Shown: in pieces, positions 8,468-18,621 of the stretch
Layout: every line of letters starts with the position of its first letter
Numbering within the stretch: position 1 is the first letter of the stretch
Assembly (NCBI RefSeq): GCF_024723735.1
Contig: NZ_JANQDU010000001.1
Location: forward strand, 620,001-684,000
Origin: Frigidibacter sp. ROC022
GTDB taxonomy: Bacteria > Pseudomonadota > Alphaproteobacteria > Rhodobacterales > Rhodobacteraceae
Direction: 5' to 3'
Length of the DNA: 64,000 nucleotides
Notes under the pieces: model-generated
What the model was told of the DNA's origin: nothing
The model's input: the letters and a program-made list of their open reading frames with translations, nothing else
Database searches by the model: none
Translations under genes and position numbers: made by a program

Positions 8468-10072
8468 ATGACTCTGCCGCCACAGGACCGTCTGCCCGGC
8501 CATGACGTGACCAATCAGCCGCCCGAACCGGGCGATCTCGACCTCTGGGCCGGCGACCCGGCGCTGCGTGAGTCGGTGCTGGCGCAGGGCGGCCCGGCCG
8601 AGTCGGTGGCCGCCCATGCCTGGCAGCTGGGCCGGCGCGAGCTGCGCGATATCGGGCGCGAGGCCAACCGCCGCCTGCCGGAACTGGTCGGCTTCGATCG
8701 CGGCGGCCGGCGGCTGGACGAGGTCCGCTTCGATGCCGCCTATCACCGGATGATGACCGAAGGGCTCGGCGCGGGCTACGCCGCGATGGCCTGGGACGGG
8801 ACCCCCGGCGGCCATGTCGGCCATGCCGCGCTGGTCTATCTGCATTCGCAGGTCGAGCCGGGAACCTGTTGCCCGATGACCATGACCTATGCGGCGGTTC
8901 CGGCGCTGGAGGTCGATCCGGACCTTGCCGCGCTGTGGCGGCCGAAACTGGTCTCGCGGGTTCATGATCCGGCGGTGGCGCCGGTCGCGCGGAAGCGCGG
9001 CGCGACGCTGGGCATGGCGATGACCGAGAAACAGGGCGGTTCGGACATCCGCTCGAACGCCACCAGGGCGCTGCCCGAGGGCGATGCCTATCGCTTGCAG
9101 GGCCACAAGTGGTTCTGTTCGGCGCCGATGTCGGACGGGTTCCTGACCCTGGCGCAGGCGCCGGGCGGGCTGACCTGCTTTCTGGTGCCGCGCTGGCTGG
9201 AAGGGGAACGCAACGCCATTCACCTGATCCGGCTGAAGGACAAGCTGGGCAACCGGGCCAATGCCTCGGCCGAGATCGAGTATCACGGCGCGCTGGCGCA
9301 GCGGCTGGGCGACGAGGGGCAGGGGGTCCGGACGATCCTGAAGATGGTCCATCACACCAGGCTCGACACCGCGATGGCGCCGGCCGGGCTGATGCGGGCG
9401 GCGCTGGTCGAGGCGATGCACTGGGCGCGGCACCGGAGCGTGTTCCAGCGGCGGCTGGCGGATCAGCCGCTGATGGCGGCGGTGCTGGCCGACCTGGCGC
9501 TGGACTGGGAAGGCACCCTGGCCCTGGGCCTGCGGGTGGCCCGGGCCTTCGACGGGCAAAGCCGGGCCGATCGCGGCTTTGCCCGGATCGGCGTGGCCCT
9601 GGCCAAGTTCCTGTCGAACAAGCTGGCGCCGGGGCTGATCGTCGAGGCGATGGAGGCACTTGGCGGCATTGGCTATATCGAGGAGAGCCCCCTGCCGATG
9701 CTCTACCGCGAAGCGCCGCTGAACGGCATCTGGGAAGGCTCGGGCAATGTCATCGCGCTGGATATCGCCCGGACACTGGAGCGCGACAAGCATGCTGCCG
9801 AGGCGCTCCGGGCAGAGTTGAACGCCGCCAGGGGCGCGCACCCGGCCTATGACGCGGCGCTGGCGGCCTTGCCGGCGGAAGTGCCGGAATCGGCGGCCCG
9901 GCAGCAGGCCGAGCGGTTGGCGACCCTGCTCTCCGCCGCCACGCTCTTTGCCGTCGCCCCGCCCGAGATCGCCGCCGCCTATGCCGCCAGCCGCCTGGCA
10001 CCGCGTTCGCGGCTTTACGGCACCGCGCCGGACCTTCCGGTCGAGTCGCTGCTGGCCCGTTTCGCGGTTTGA
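8468..10072 (+). CDS. AidB-like acyl-CoA dehydrogenase
   Basis: 534 residues, close to the length of E. coli AidB. The N-terminal part starts with H-D-V-T-N-Q-P-P as AidB proteins do. Acyl-CoA dehydrogenase signatures follow: M-A-M-T-E-K-Q-G-G-S-D-I-R (residues ~179-191) for FAD/substrate binding and E-A-L-G-G-I-G-Y-I-E-E-S-P-L-P (residues ~397-411) with Y-R-E-A-P-L-N-G-I-W-E-G-S-G-N-V. AidB binds flavin and DNA and is linked to the response to alkylating agents; its enzymatic substrate is uncertain. Ribosome-binding site GGGGAGG. The gene is divergent from ftsB and close to the repair-type helicase/pdeM operon. Confidence 0.87.
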   Translation: MTLPPQDRLPGHDVTNQPPEPGDLDLWAGDPALRESVLAQGGPAESVAAHAWQLGRRELRDIGREANRRLPELVGFDRGGRRLDEVRFDAAYHRMMTEGLGAGYAAMAWDGTPGGHVGHAALVYLHSQVEPGTCCPMTMTYAAVPALEVDPDLAALWRPKLVSRVHDPAVAPVARKRGATLGMAMTEKQGGSDIRSNATRALPEGDAYRLQGHKWFCSAPMSDGFLTLAQAPGGLTCFLVPRWLEGERNAIHLIRLKDKLGNRANASAEIEYHGALAQRLGDEGQGVRTILKMVHHTRLDTAMAPAGLMRAALVEAMHWARHRSVFQRRLADQPLMAAVLADLALDWEGTLALGLRVARAFDGQSRADRGFARIGVALAKFLSNKLAPGLIVEAMEALGGIGYIEESPLPMLYREAPLNGIWEGSGNVIALDIARTLERDKHAAEALRAELNAARGAHPAYDAALAALPAEVPESAARQQAERLATLLSAATLFAVAPPEIAAAYAASRLAPRSRLYGTAPDLPVESLLARFAV

Positions 10073-10171
10073 GACATTGGCCCGGCGGGGGGCCTGCGGG
10101 GTCCGGTCCGGCGGATCGCGACCGGGTCGCCCGCAAGCCCGCAATTCCCCGGATCCGCGGCCCGGCTTCGG

Positions 10172-10200
10172 TTGACCCTCCCGGGGCGTGGGGGTAATGC
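10172..10200 (+). promoter_or_regulatory. probable sigma-70 promoter of the nuo operon
   Basis: TTGACC at 10172-10177, a 17-base spacer, then TAATGC at 10195-10200. Spacing and both boxes fit a housekeeping promoter. Transcription would start near 10207, giving a leader of about 39 bases before nuoA. No other good pair was seen in the 173-base gap. Confidence 0.5.
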
Positions 10201-10245
10201 TCGGCCAACCCCCAAGCCCGCGCCCGCGCGGAGAAGGAGCCTGCC

Positions 10246-11736
<1,491 letters not shown>

Positions 11737-11737
<1 letters not shown>

Positions 11738-11901
11738 TGGAGTTTGGCATGGAACTGCTGAGCACCCTTTGCGCCGTGGTGGGGGTGGCTCTCACGGCGC
11801 TGCCGTTCCTGAACAACGCGAACGCGGCTACAAAGTGCTCCTTTGCTCTAGCCATCTGCGATGAAAGAGAAATTCTAGCCGCTAAAGGTGCACTGGCATG
11901 A
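11737..11901 (+). CDS. 54-residue ORF coupled between nuoC and nuoD
   Basis: ATG at 11737 overlaps the nuoC stop and the TGA at 11899-11901 overlaps the nuoD ATG at 11898, so the frame fits exactly between its neighbours by 1-4 base overlaps. The peptide has an acidic start (M-E-F-G-M-E), one hydrophobic helix (about residues 7-25, [18 protein letters not shown]), then N-N-A-N-A-A and a polar tail with two cysteines (C34, C41). The last third uses codons such as CTA, GCT, AGA and AAA that are rare in the flanking nuo genes. I do not recognise a family. It could be a single-span accessory peptide of complex I, or simply a coupling device that carries ribosomes from nuoC to nuoD. Confidence 0.5.
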
Positions 11902-13115
11902 TGGACGGCAGCAACGACTTCAACGACGCCCTCACGGGCGAGCAGAAGATCCGCAACTTCAACATCAACTTCGGCCCGCAACACCCTGCGGCGCATGGCG
12001 TTTTGCGGCTGGTGCTGGAGCTGGACGGCGAGCTGGTCGAACGTGTCGATCCGCATATCGGCCTGCTCCACCGGGGCACCGAGAAGCTGATGGAAAGCCG
12101 CACCTATCTGCAGAACCTGCCCTATTTCGACCGGCTCGATTACGTCGCCCCGATGAACCAGGAACATGCCTGGTGCCTGGCGATCGAGAGGCTGACCGGG
12201 ATCGAGGTTCCGAGACGGGCCAGCATCATCCGGGTCCTGTATTCGGAGATCGGCCGTATCCTCAACCACTTGCTGAACGTGACCACGCAGGCCATGGACG
12301 TCGGCGCGCTGACGCCGCCGCTCTGGGGCTTCGAGGAGCGCGAAAAGCTGATGATCTTCTACGAGCGCGCCTGCGGGGCCCGGCTTCATGCCGCCTATTT
12401 CCGTCCCGGCGGTGTGCATCAGGATCTGCCGCCGGCGCTGGTCGATGACATCGAGGACTGGGCCAAGGCCTTCCCGAAGGTGCTGGACGACATCGACGGG
12501 CTGCTGACCGAGAACCGGATATTCAAGCAGCGCAATGTCGATATCGGCGTGGTGAGCGAGAAGGACATCCAGGACTGGGGCTTCACCGGCGTCATGGTGC
12601 GCGGCTCGGGCCTGGCCTGGGACCTGCGGCGGGCACAGCCCTATGAATGCTACGACGAGCTCGAGTTCCAGATCCCGGTCGGCAAGGCCGGCGACTGCTA
12701 TGACCGCTATCTCTGCCGCATGGCCGAAATGCGGGAAAGCACGAAGATCATCCGGCAATGCGTCGAGATGCTGCGGAAAACTCCGGGCGAGGTTCTGGCC
12801 AAGGGGAAATACGCCCCGCCCAGGCGCGGCGAGATGAAGCGCTCGATGGAAGCGCTGATCCACCATTTCAAACTCTACACCGAAGGCTTCCACGTCCCGG
12901 CGGGCGAGGTCTATGCCTGCGTCGAGGCGCCGAAGGGCGAGTTCGGCGTCTATCTGGTGTCGGACGGCACCAACAAACCCTACCGGGCCAAGCTGAAGGC
13001 GCCGGGATTCCCGCATCTGCAGGCGATGGATTACATCGCGACCGGACACCAGCTGGCCGATGTCTCGGCGATCCTCGGTTCGCTCGACATCGTGTTCGGC
13101 GAAGTTGATCGCTGA
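11898..13115 (+). CDS. nuoD: NADH-quinone oxidoreductase subunit D
   Basis: 405 residues of the 49-kDa subunit family, derived from the large subunit of [NiFe] hydrogenases but without metal-binding cysteines. The signature [10 protein letters not shown] (near residues 55-64) is present, as is the H-P-A-A-H-G-V-L-R stretch whose histidine lies at the quinone head-group site. It forms the quinone-reduction chamber with NuoB. An alternative start is the second ATG at 11901. The stop overlaps the ATG of the next small ORF. Confidence 0.97.
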   Translation: MMDGSNDFNDALTGEQKIRNFNINFGPQHPAAHGVLRLVLELDGELVERVDPHIGLLHRGTEKLMESRTYLQNLPYFDRLDYVAPMNQEHAWCLAIERLTGIEVPRRASIIRVLYSEIGRILNHLLNVTTQAMDVGALTPPLWGFEEREKLMIFYERACGARLHAAYFRPGGVHQDLPPALVDDIEDWAKAFPKVLDDIDGLLTENRIFKQRNVDIGVVSEKDIQDWGFTGVMVRGSGLAWDLRRAQPYECYDELEFQIPVGKAGDCYDRYLCRMAEMRESTKIIRQCVEMLRKTPGEVLAKGKYAPPRRGEMKRSMEALIHHFKLYTEGFHVPAGEVYACVEAPKGEFGVYLVSDGTNKPYRAKLKAPGFPHLQAMDYIATGHQLADVSAILGSLDIVFGEVDR

Positions 13116-13474
13116 TGCCCGCGGCAGATCGGCCTGCCCGGACCGAGTCGGCTGGCGCCACTGTCGCTGAAGGTCCCGATCTCCGGTCCCCGTTTCGGGC
13201 GCTGCGGCTGCCCGGCGCCCTGACGCTGGCGCTGCTGGCCGCGCTGCCCGCCCGGGCCGAAGGCGGCCCTTCGGCGGAAAGCCAGGCACGGCTGGCGCAG
13301 GCGATCGCGGCGGCGGGCTGCGTGGTCAACGAGCTGAACCAGAGGACCATTCTCTCGGAAGCCGAGATGGACGAGACCGAGGCGGGCGTGATCGTCAGCC
13401 TCTGGATGACCGACGGCCGGGCCGTGCCCGAGGGCGATTCCAACCTGCGGCTCAAGATCGAAGGCTGCAAGTGA
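13115..13474 (+). CDS. exported hypothetical protein in the nuo operon (nuoD-nuoE)
   Basis: 119 residues; the ATG overlaps the nuoD stop (TGATG). A hydrophobic stretch L-P-G-A-L-T-L-A-L-L-A-A-L-P-A-R-A at about residues 32-48 ends in an A-x-A-type cleavage site, so the mature part (about 70 residues) is probably periplasmic. It contains two cysteines (near residues 69 and 118) that could form a disulfide. No family recognised. Small unassigned ORFs at this place are known from the nuo/nqo operons of Rhodobacter and Paracoccus, but a role in complex I has not been shown from sequence. Confidence 0.6.
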   Translation: MPAADRPARTESAGATVAEGPDLRSPFRALRLPGALTLALLAALPARAEGGPSAESQARLAQAIAAAGCVVNELNQRTILSEAEMDETEAGVIVSLWMTDGRAVPEGDSNLRLKIEGCK

Positions 13475-13830
13475 TGCCGGGGCGGTCCCCTGCCGGAACG
13501 ACAGGCCGCGGCCCGGATTTCCGGGCGCCAGGGCGCGCCGACGCCGCGATTTCCCGCTGCCTGCCCTTGCACCGGGCGCCGGACTGGCGGAAAACTGGCC
13601 GCCGATGGTCATGGTCGCCGCTTTCCGGCGCGTTGGACGGGCCCCGTGCCAGTCTGACGCAGGGCCACGCCGGGCGTTGCCCGGAGTTGCCCTCGAACGC
13701 GCCCGGGGCTATTGGCGGGGCCGAGATGGACGATGAAATCAAAGCGGTCTTCACGACCCAGTGTGAATTCCTGAGGGCGCAGTTTCGGGTGAATGCCGGC
13801 TGCCGCCTCGTTGCCGAAGGACAGGCCTGA
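13474..13830 (+). CDS. uncertain small ORF ahead of nuoE
   Basis: The frame runs from an ATG at 13474 (overlapping the previous stop) to a TGA that overlaps the nuoE ATG at 13830. The first 84 codons give an Arg/Pro/Gly-rich, low-information sequence that may be non-coding. The last 34 codons, from the ATG at 13726, read like a real peptide ([17 protein letters not shown]), acidic at the start and with two cysteines. I favour a 34-residue product from 13726, translationally coupled to nuoE, over the full frame. No family recognised. Confidence 0.35.
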   Translation: MPGRSPAGTTGRGPDFRAPGRADAAISRCLPLHRAPDWRKTGRRWSWSPLSGALDGPRASLTQGHAGRCPELPSNAPGAIGGAEMDDEIKAVFTTQCEFLRAQFRVNAGCRLVAEGQA

Positions 13831-14945
13831 TGCTGCGCCGACTAGCTTCCCACCAACCCGAGAGTTTCGCCTTCACCCCGGCCAACCAGGCCTGGGCCGA
13901 GGCGCAGATCACCAAATATCCCGAAGGCCGCCAGGCCTCGGCGATCATTCCGTTGCTGTGGCGTGCGCAGGAGCAGGAGGGTTGGCTGTCGCGCCCGGCG
14001 ATCGAGCATGTCGCGGACATGCTGGGCATGGCCTATATCCGGGCGCTGGAGGTGGCGACCTTCTATTTCATGTTCCAACTGCACCCGGTCGGCTCGGTGG
14101 CCAATATCCAGATCTGCGGCACGCTGAGCTGCATGCTCTCGGGCGCCGAGGATCTGGTCGCGACCTGCAAGTCCCGGATCGCTCCGCAACCGCATACGGT
14201 CTCGGAAGATGGCAAGTTTTCCTGGGAAGAGGTCGAGTGTCTGGGCGCCTGCGCCAACGCGCCGATGGCGCAGATCGGCAAGGATTACTACGAGGATCTG
14301 ACGCCCGAGATACTGGAGCGCATCCTGGATGAACTGGCGGCGGGCAAGGTGCCGACGCCGGGGCCGCAGAACGGGCGCTATGCCTCGGAACCGGCCTCGG
14401 GGCTGACCAGCCTGAAGGACCATGAAAAGGACCGGATGCCGCAGAATGCCAGCGTGGAACTGGCCCTGGCGCTCGGCGACACGGTGAAGCGGATCGACGG
14501 CACCGAAGTGCCGCTGACCGCGCCCTGGCAAGGCAAGGGCGGCAAGCCGGCGGCGGCCAGTCCGCAGGCCGAAACCGCGAAACCGGCCGAGCCGGCCCCG
14601 GCCAAGGCCGGGACGGCCGCCCCGAAAGCGGCGGAACCGGAGCCGGCCGATTCGGGCGAGACCGCGCCCGGAACCGCTCCGGCCCGGCTGGAAGCGGCGC
14701 GCGACGGCAAGCCCGACGATCTGAAGAAGATCAAGGGCGTCGGCCCGAAACTGGAAGCAATGCTACACCGGATGGGATTTTTCCATTACGATCAGATTGC
14801 GGGCTGGACGGCGGACGAGATTGCCTGGGTCGATGCCAATCTGGAAGGCTTCAAGGGCCGGGTCACCCGCGACAACTGGCAGGCGCAGGCCAAGGTGCTG
14901 GCCGAAGGTGGAGAGACCGAGTTTTCAAAGCGCGCCAAATACTAG
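13830..14945 (+). CDS. nuoE: NADH-quinone oxidoreductase subunit E with C-terminal helix-hairpin-helix extension
   Basis: 371 residues, about twice the usual length. Residues 1-190 are the thioredoxin-fold [2Fe-2S] subunit (cluster N1a) with cysteines in C-G-T-L-S-C-M-L and C-L-G-A-C-A-N-A-P. After an Ala/Pro/Lys/Glu-rich linker (about residues 235-290) comes a 65-residue domain that begins [14 protein letters not shown], a helix-hairpin-helix-like motif. The same domain ends the next gene. Long NuoE forms with such a tail are typical of Rhodobacterales. With NuoF and NuoG it forms the NADH-oxidising module. Confidence 0.96.
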   Translation: MLRRLASHQPESFAFTPANQAWAEAQITKYPEGRQASAIIPLLWRAQEQEGWLSRPAIEHVADMLGMAYIRALEVATFYFMFQLHPVGSVANIQICGTLSCMLSGAEDLVATCKSRIAPQPHTVSEDGKFSWEEVECLGACANAPMAQIGKDYYEDLTPEILERILDELAAGKVPTPGPQNGRYASEPASGLTSLKDHEKDRMPQNASVELALALGDTVKRIDGTEVPLTAPWQGKGGKPAAASPQAETAKPAEPAPAKAGTAAPKAAEPEPADSGETAPGTAPARLEAARDGKPDDLKKIKGVGPKLEAMLHRMGFFHYDQIAGWTADEIAWVDANLEGFKGRVTRDNWQAQAKVLAEGGETEFSKRAKY

Positions 14946-15003
14946 GTCCGGCGCCGTTTGGCGCCTGACCGCAGGGCAGGGCGCCGGGTAGGGAGTGGAC
15001 AGG

Positions 15004-15945
15004 ATGGACAGCATGGCAAATCGGCTCTGGGCAGTGGCGGCCGCAGTTGCCGTCGCCGCGTTCATCGTATTGAAATGGTTCGCTGGTTACGGCTTCTTCT
15101 CGGCCTTGCTGCTGGCCATTCTGGTGCTGCTGCTGGTGGCGCTGGTGCTCTGGATCCTCTGGAACAACGAACCCGATGCGGTTGCCGGGCCCGATGCCGG
15201 GGCGGTGGCGCCGGTCAAGGCGGTCAGCGGGGTTGTCAGGAGCGGCGCCACGCCGGAAACCAAGGCCGCGGCAGCCGGTGGCTCTGCCTCGATCAGTTCG
15301 GGCAGCAGCGAAGGGCCGGGCCTGAAACCCAAGGCTGCGGATTCGGGCAAAGCGGCGGTGACCCCGGCGAAATTGCGCGAGGAGGCGGATGAGGCGCCGG
15401 GCGGCAAGACCGCCGCGACGCCGTCGCAGCTGGCCGCCGCTGGGGCTCAGACCGCATCGGGCAAGGGCCGTGGCGGACGTCCGGCAGCCCGCGGCAAGGG
15501 CGAAGGTGCGCGGCGCGGCACCCGTGGCGCGGCCGCCGCCGGCAGCGATCCGCGCCCGGCCCCGCGGCGCGAGGCCAAGGCCAAGTCGGCGACGGGCGCC
15601 GCCAAGAGCACGACCACCACGGAAAAGCCGGCCGCCGGCAAACCCACGCAAGCCGCCAAGGCGGGGGCCGGCACGACTCCGGCGTCCAGCGCCAGCGCCG
15701 GGCCGGACGACCTGAAGCAGATCAAGGGCGTCGGGCCGAAGCTGGAAAGCACCCTGCACGGGCTGGGCATCACGACCTTCGCGCAGATCGCCGGCTGGAG
15801 CGCTGCCGACATCGCCGAGATCGAGCCGAAGCTGAAATTCTCGGGCCGGATCGAACGCGATGGCTGGATCGAACAGGCCAAGACCCTGGCCGAGGGCGGC
15901 ACCACCGCCTTTGCCGCCAAGGTGAAGAAGGGCGACGTCTATTGA
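15004..15945 (+). CDS. membrane protein with the same helix-hairpin-helix domain as NuoE
   Basis: 313 residues from the ATG at 15004 (GGAG nine bases upstream; a GTG at 14995 and an ATG at 15013 are alternatives). Two adjacent membrane helices (about residues 5-50) are followed by a long low-complexity Ala/Gly/Lys/Arg-rich segment (residues ~60-230) and a C-terminal domain starting [14 protein letters not shown]. That domain is closely similar to the tail of NuoE, also at DNA level (14715 and 15706). The likely reading is a duplicated domain with a membrane anchor, perhaps binding the NADH module of complex I. The basic, lysine-rich linker could also bind nucleic acid. Confidence 0.65.
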   Translation: MDSMANRLWAVAAAVAVAAFIVLKWFAGYGFFSALLLAILVLLLVALVLWILWNNEPDAVAGPDAGAVAPVKAVSGVVRSGATPETKAAAAGGSASISSGSSEGPGLKPKAADSGKAAVTPAKLREEADEAPGGKTAATPSQLAAAGAQTASGKGRGGRPAARGKGEGARRGTRGAAAAGSDPRPAPRREAKAKSATGAAKSTTTTEKPAAGKPTQAAKAGAGTTPASSASAGPDDLKQIKGVGPKLESTLHGLGITTFAQIAGWSAADIAEIEPKLKFSGRIERDGWIEQAKTLAEGGTTAFAAKVKKGDVY

Positions 15946-15970
15946 AACCGCTGCGCCAGAGGTCCGGCCG

Positions 15971-16195
15971 ATGCCGTTGAGCGACGAGGAAGAACGCGCA
16001 CTGGCCCGCCAGAGCCGGCTGGTGGCGCTGGTCATCGCCGGCACCATGCTGTTGTGGCTGGGCGCGCAGGCGCTGGCCCCGCGGCTGGGGATGGACGGGC
16101 GCTATGCGATCCTCATTGATCTGGCCGCGCTGGCCGGTTTTCTCTGGGCACTGATCGTGACTTACCGTATCTGGCGGCGACGCCGCGAGACTTGA
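15971..16195 (+). CDS. small two-helix membrane protein, DUF5337-like
   Basis: 74 residues: an acidic, charged start ([14 protein letters not shown]), two membrane helices (about residues 15-32 and 43-62) and a basic end (W-R-R-R-R-E-T). The pattern matches the DUF5337 proteins I know from rhodobacteral nuo operons; the assignment is from memory of the family, not a search. It stands between the NuoE-domain membrane protein and nuoF, 10 bases before the latter. Role unknown, probably linked to complex I by context. Confidence 0.6.
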   Translation: MPLSDEEERALARQSRLVALVIAGTMLLWLGAQALAPRLGMDGRYAILIDLAALAGFLWALIVTYRIWRRRRET

Positions 16196-16205
16196 AGGGC
16201 AGAAG

Positions 16206-17501
16206 ATGCTGACAGACCAGGACCGGATTTTCACCAATCTCTATGGCATGCATGACCGCTCGCTGAAGGGCGCCATGGCGCGCGGGCAGTGGGACGGCAC
16301 CAAGGAGATCCTTGCCAAGGGCCGCGACTGGATCGTGAACGAGATGAAGGCCTCGGGCCTGCGCGGACGTGGCGGGGCGGGTTTCCCGACCGGTCTGAAA
16401 TGGTCCTTCATGCCGAAGGAAAGCGATGGCCGCCCGGCCTATCTGGTGGTCAATGCCGACGAATCGGAACCGGGCACCTGCAAGGACCGCGAGATCATGC
16501 GCCATGATCCGCATACGCTGATCGAAGGCTGCCTGATCGCCAGTTTCGCGATGGGTGCCCATGCCAGCTACATCTACATCCGCGGCGAGTACATCCGCGA
16601 GAGAGAGGCGCTGCAACGCGCCATCGACGAGGCCTATGACGCCGGGCTGATCGGCAAGAACGCCTGCGGCTCGGGCTGGGATTTCGACCTCTATCTGCAC
16701 CACGGCGCCGGGGCCTATATCTGCGGCGAGGAAACCGCGCTGCTGGAAAGCCTGGAAGGCAAGAAGGGGATGCCGCGGATGAAGCCGCCGTTCCCGGCGG
16801 GCGCCGGGCTCTATGGCTGCCCGACCACGGTGAACAACGTCGAATCGATCGCCGTTGCACCGACCATCCTGCGGCGCGGCGCGGCCTGGTTCTCGGGCAT
16901 CGGCCGGGCCAACAACGTCGGCACGAAGGTCTACGCGATTTCGGGCCATGTGAATAACCCCTGCGTCGTCGAGGATGCGATGGGGATCACCTTCGAGGAA
17001 CTGATCGAAAAGCACTGCGGCGGGATTCGCGGCGGTTGGGACAACCTCAAGGCGGTGATTCCCGGCGGCTCCTCGGTGCCGGTGGTGCCGGGCGACCAGA
17101 TGCGCCACGCGATCATGGATTTCGATTCGCTGAAGGACCTGAAATCGGGCCTCGGCACCGCGGCGGTGATCGTGATGGACAACTCGGTGGACATCATCAA
17201 GGCGATCTGGCGGTTGAGCGCCTTCTACAAGCATGAGAGCTGCGGCCAGTGCACGCCCTGCCGCGAAGGCACCGGCTGGATGATGCGGGTCATGGAGCGT
17301 CTGGTGAAGGGCGAGGCCGAGGTCGAAGAGATCGACATGCTCTTCGACGTGTCCAAGCAGGTCGAGGGCCATACGATCTGCGCCCTTGGCGATGCGGCGG
17401 CCTGGCCGATCCAGGGCCTGATCCGGCATTACCGCGACGAGATCGAGGACCGGATCAAGGCCAAGCGCAAGGGCCAGATGGGCGCGATCGCGGCCGAATA
17501 G
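16206..17501 (+). CDS. nuoF: NADH-quinone oxidoreductase subunit F
   Basis: 431 residues; carries the NADH site, FMN and [4Fe-4S] cluster N3. Visible are the glycine-rich NADH loop [10 protein letters not shown] (residues ~56-65), the FMN-binding [13 protein letters not shown] region (residues ~169-181) and the cluster cysteines in [12 protein letters not shown] plus the one in the H-T-I-C-A-L-G region. It is the entry point for electrons from NADH. Preceded by GAAGGGCAGAAG as ribosome-binding site. Confidence 0.98.
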   Translation: MLTDQDRIFTNLYGMHDRSLKGAMARGQWDGTKEILAKGRDWIVNEMKASGLRGRGGAGFPTGLKWSFMPKESDGRPAYLVVNADESEPGTCKDREIMRHDPHTLIEGCLIASFAMGAHASYIYIRGEYIREREALQRAIDEAYDAGLIGKNACGSGWDFDLYLHHGAGAYICGEETALLESLEGKKGMPRMKPPFPAGAGLYGCPTTVNNVESIAVAPTILRRGAAWFSGIGRANNVGTKVYAISGHVNNPCVVEDAMGITFEELIEKHCGGIRGGWDNLKAVIPGGSSVPVVPGDQMRHAIMDFDSLKDLKSGLGTAAVIVMDNSVDIIKAIWRLSAFYKHESCGQCTPCREGTGWMMRVMERLVKGEAEVEEIDMLFDVSKQVEGHTICALGDAAAWPIQGLIRHYRDEIEDRIKAKRKGQMGAIAAE

Positions 17502-17588
17502 TCCCGCCCCGCCGTGTGACGGCCCTTGTCACTGCGCGCGCGCCCGCGGCGTCTTGTAACGCCCGGCGGCGGCTGCCAGTCTCGTGGC

Positions 17589-17957
17589 ATGACATTCAGC
17601 GCATATTCCTGGCACCATCTGCTGCCGCCGGCCCTGCTGGCGGCATTTTCCGGCGTGGCTTTCGCCTCCGGGCCGGTCGTCAGCCTGACACGCAGCATCG
17701 GCGTGGCGCAGGAGGAGGAGATTCGGCTCTATCTCTCGGACGGCACCCACAAGAACGCGACGCAGATTCGGCTGCCGGTGACGGTCATCGCGCGAATCGA
17801 GGGCGACCGGCCGCTGACCGAGGCCGAAGAGGACGAGTTACGGGCGGCGGCGCTGGTCTGCGACAAGGGCCATGTGCTGGATGTGACCGAAGAGCGTGAC
17901 GGCGCGGTCTGGGCGTTCCGATTCGACTGCGTGACACCGGGAAGGGCATTGCCGTGA
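17589..17957 (+). CDS. exported hypothetical protein in the nuo operon (nuoF-nuoG)
   Basis: 122 residues from the ATG at 17589; the frame extends to 17526 but the internal start gives a signal peptide (L-L-P-P-A-L-L-A-A-F-S-G-V-A-F-A, cleavage near residue 26). The mature part is acidic, with two cysteines (in A-L-V-C-D-K-G and F-D-C-V-T) that may pair in the periplasm. No family recognised. Placed 87 bases behind nuoF, it is likely cotranscribed. A role as periplasmic accessory factor of complex I is context only. Confidence 0.55.
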   Translation: MTFSAYSWHHLLPPALLAAFSGVAFASGPVVSLTRSIGVAQEEEIRLYLSDGTHKNATQIRLPVTVIARIEGDRPLTEAEEDELRAAALVCDKGHVLDVTEERDGAVWAFRFDCVTPGRALP

Positions 17958-18012
17958 TCCCGGATCGGGCGGCAGCGGCGACATCGCGCCTGTGCTTGCC
18001 GCTCGACCCCCG

Positions 18013-18050
18013 ATGACAGGCAATGTCATGCCCCTGTTATTGCATAACAG
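18013..18050 (+). promoter_or_regulatory. two tandem palindromes upstream of the DUF5333-like gene
   Basis: ATGACA-GGCAA-TGTCAT (18013-18029, 6-bp arms) and CTGTTAT-TGC-ATAACAG (18034-18050, 7-bp arms) have centres 21 bases apart, two helical turns. They lie in an AT-richer gap inside the nuo operon. They could be an operator for an internal promoter; no convincing -35/-10 pair was found. Confidence 0.4.
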
Positions 18051-18154
18051 CCCCGGCTTCCCCAGTTAAAGACGCAGCAAACCACTGTTTCGGACGGGTC
18101 CGCAGCCCGCAAACCCAGCATCAGGCCCCGACCGGGCCGCAGGAGACCGACCTG

Positions 18155-18595
18155 ATGAACAGCAATCCGTCCCGCGCCTTTGTCCCCCGGGCCACGCGTC
18201 TGGTCGCCGCCGCACTGGTGTTGGCCGTCGGCGCCACCGCCGCTGCCTGGGCCCTGCCGCCGCTGATGGACAACAAGCGCGTCATGGGCGAACTGGTCGA
18301 CGGCGAAGTCGCCTATCAGATCCAGAAACATTGCCCCACGATTTCGGCGCGCAAGCTCGTCGCCTTCAGCCGGTTGAAGAAGCTGGCCGCCTATGCGCGC
18401 TCGCTCGGCTACACCGATGCCGATTTCAAGGCGCTGACCAAGGACGGGGCCGCGCGGGACAAGCGTGATGCCCTCGTTGATGCCTATCTCGCTTCGAAGG
18501 GGGTGGTGCAGGGCGACGCAGAGAGTTATTGCAGGCTCGGGCGCGCCGAAATCGCGGCCAAGACACTCACCGGGTCGTTGCTTTACCAGAAGTAG
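18155..18595 (+). CDS. exported DUF5333-like protein in the nuo operon
   Basis: 146 residues from the ATG at 18155, with AGGAG nine bases upstream. A signal peptide ([19 protein letters not shown]) precedes a helical mature domain: [30 protein letters not shown] and [12 protein letters not shown]. This order of motifs, with two conserved cysteines, is that of DUF5333, a rhodobacteral family of unknown function; I assign it from memory. It stands 26 bases before nuoG. Exported like several other extra nuo ORFs. Confidence 0.7.
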   Translation: MNSNPSRAFVPRATRLVAAALVLAVGATAAAWALPPLMDNKRVMGELVDGEVAYQIQKHCPTISARKLVAFSRLKKLAAYARSLGYTDADFKALTKDGAARDKRDALVDAYLASKGVVQGDAESYCRLGRAEIAAKTLTGSLLYQK

Positions 18596-18621
18596 CCACC
18601 CGACAGCTCCGGGGGCTTTGC

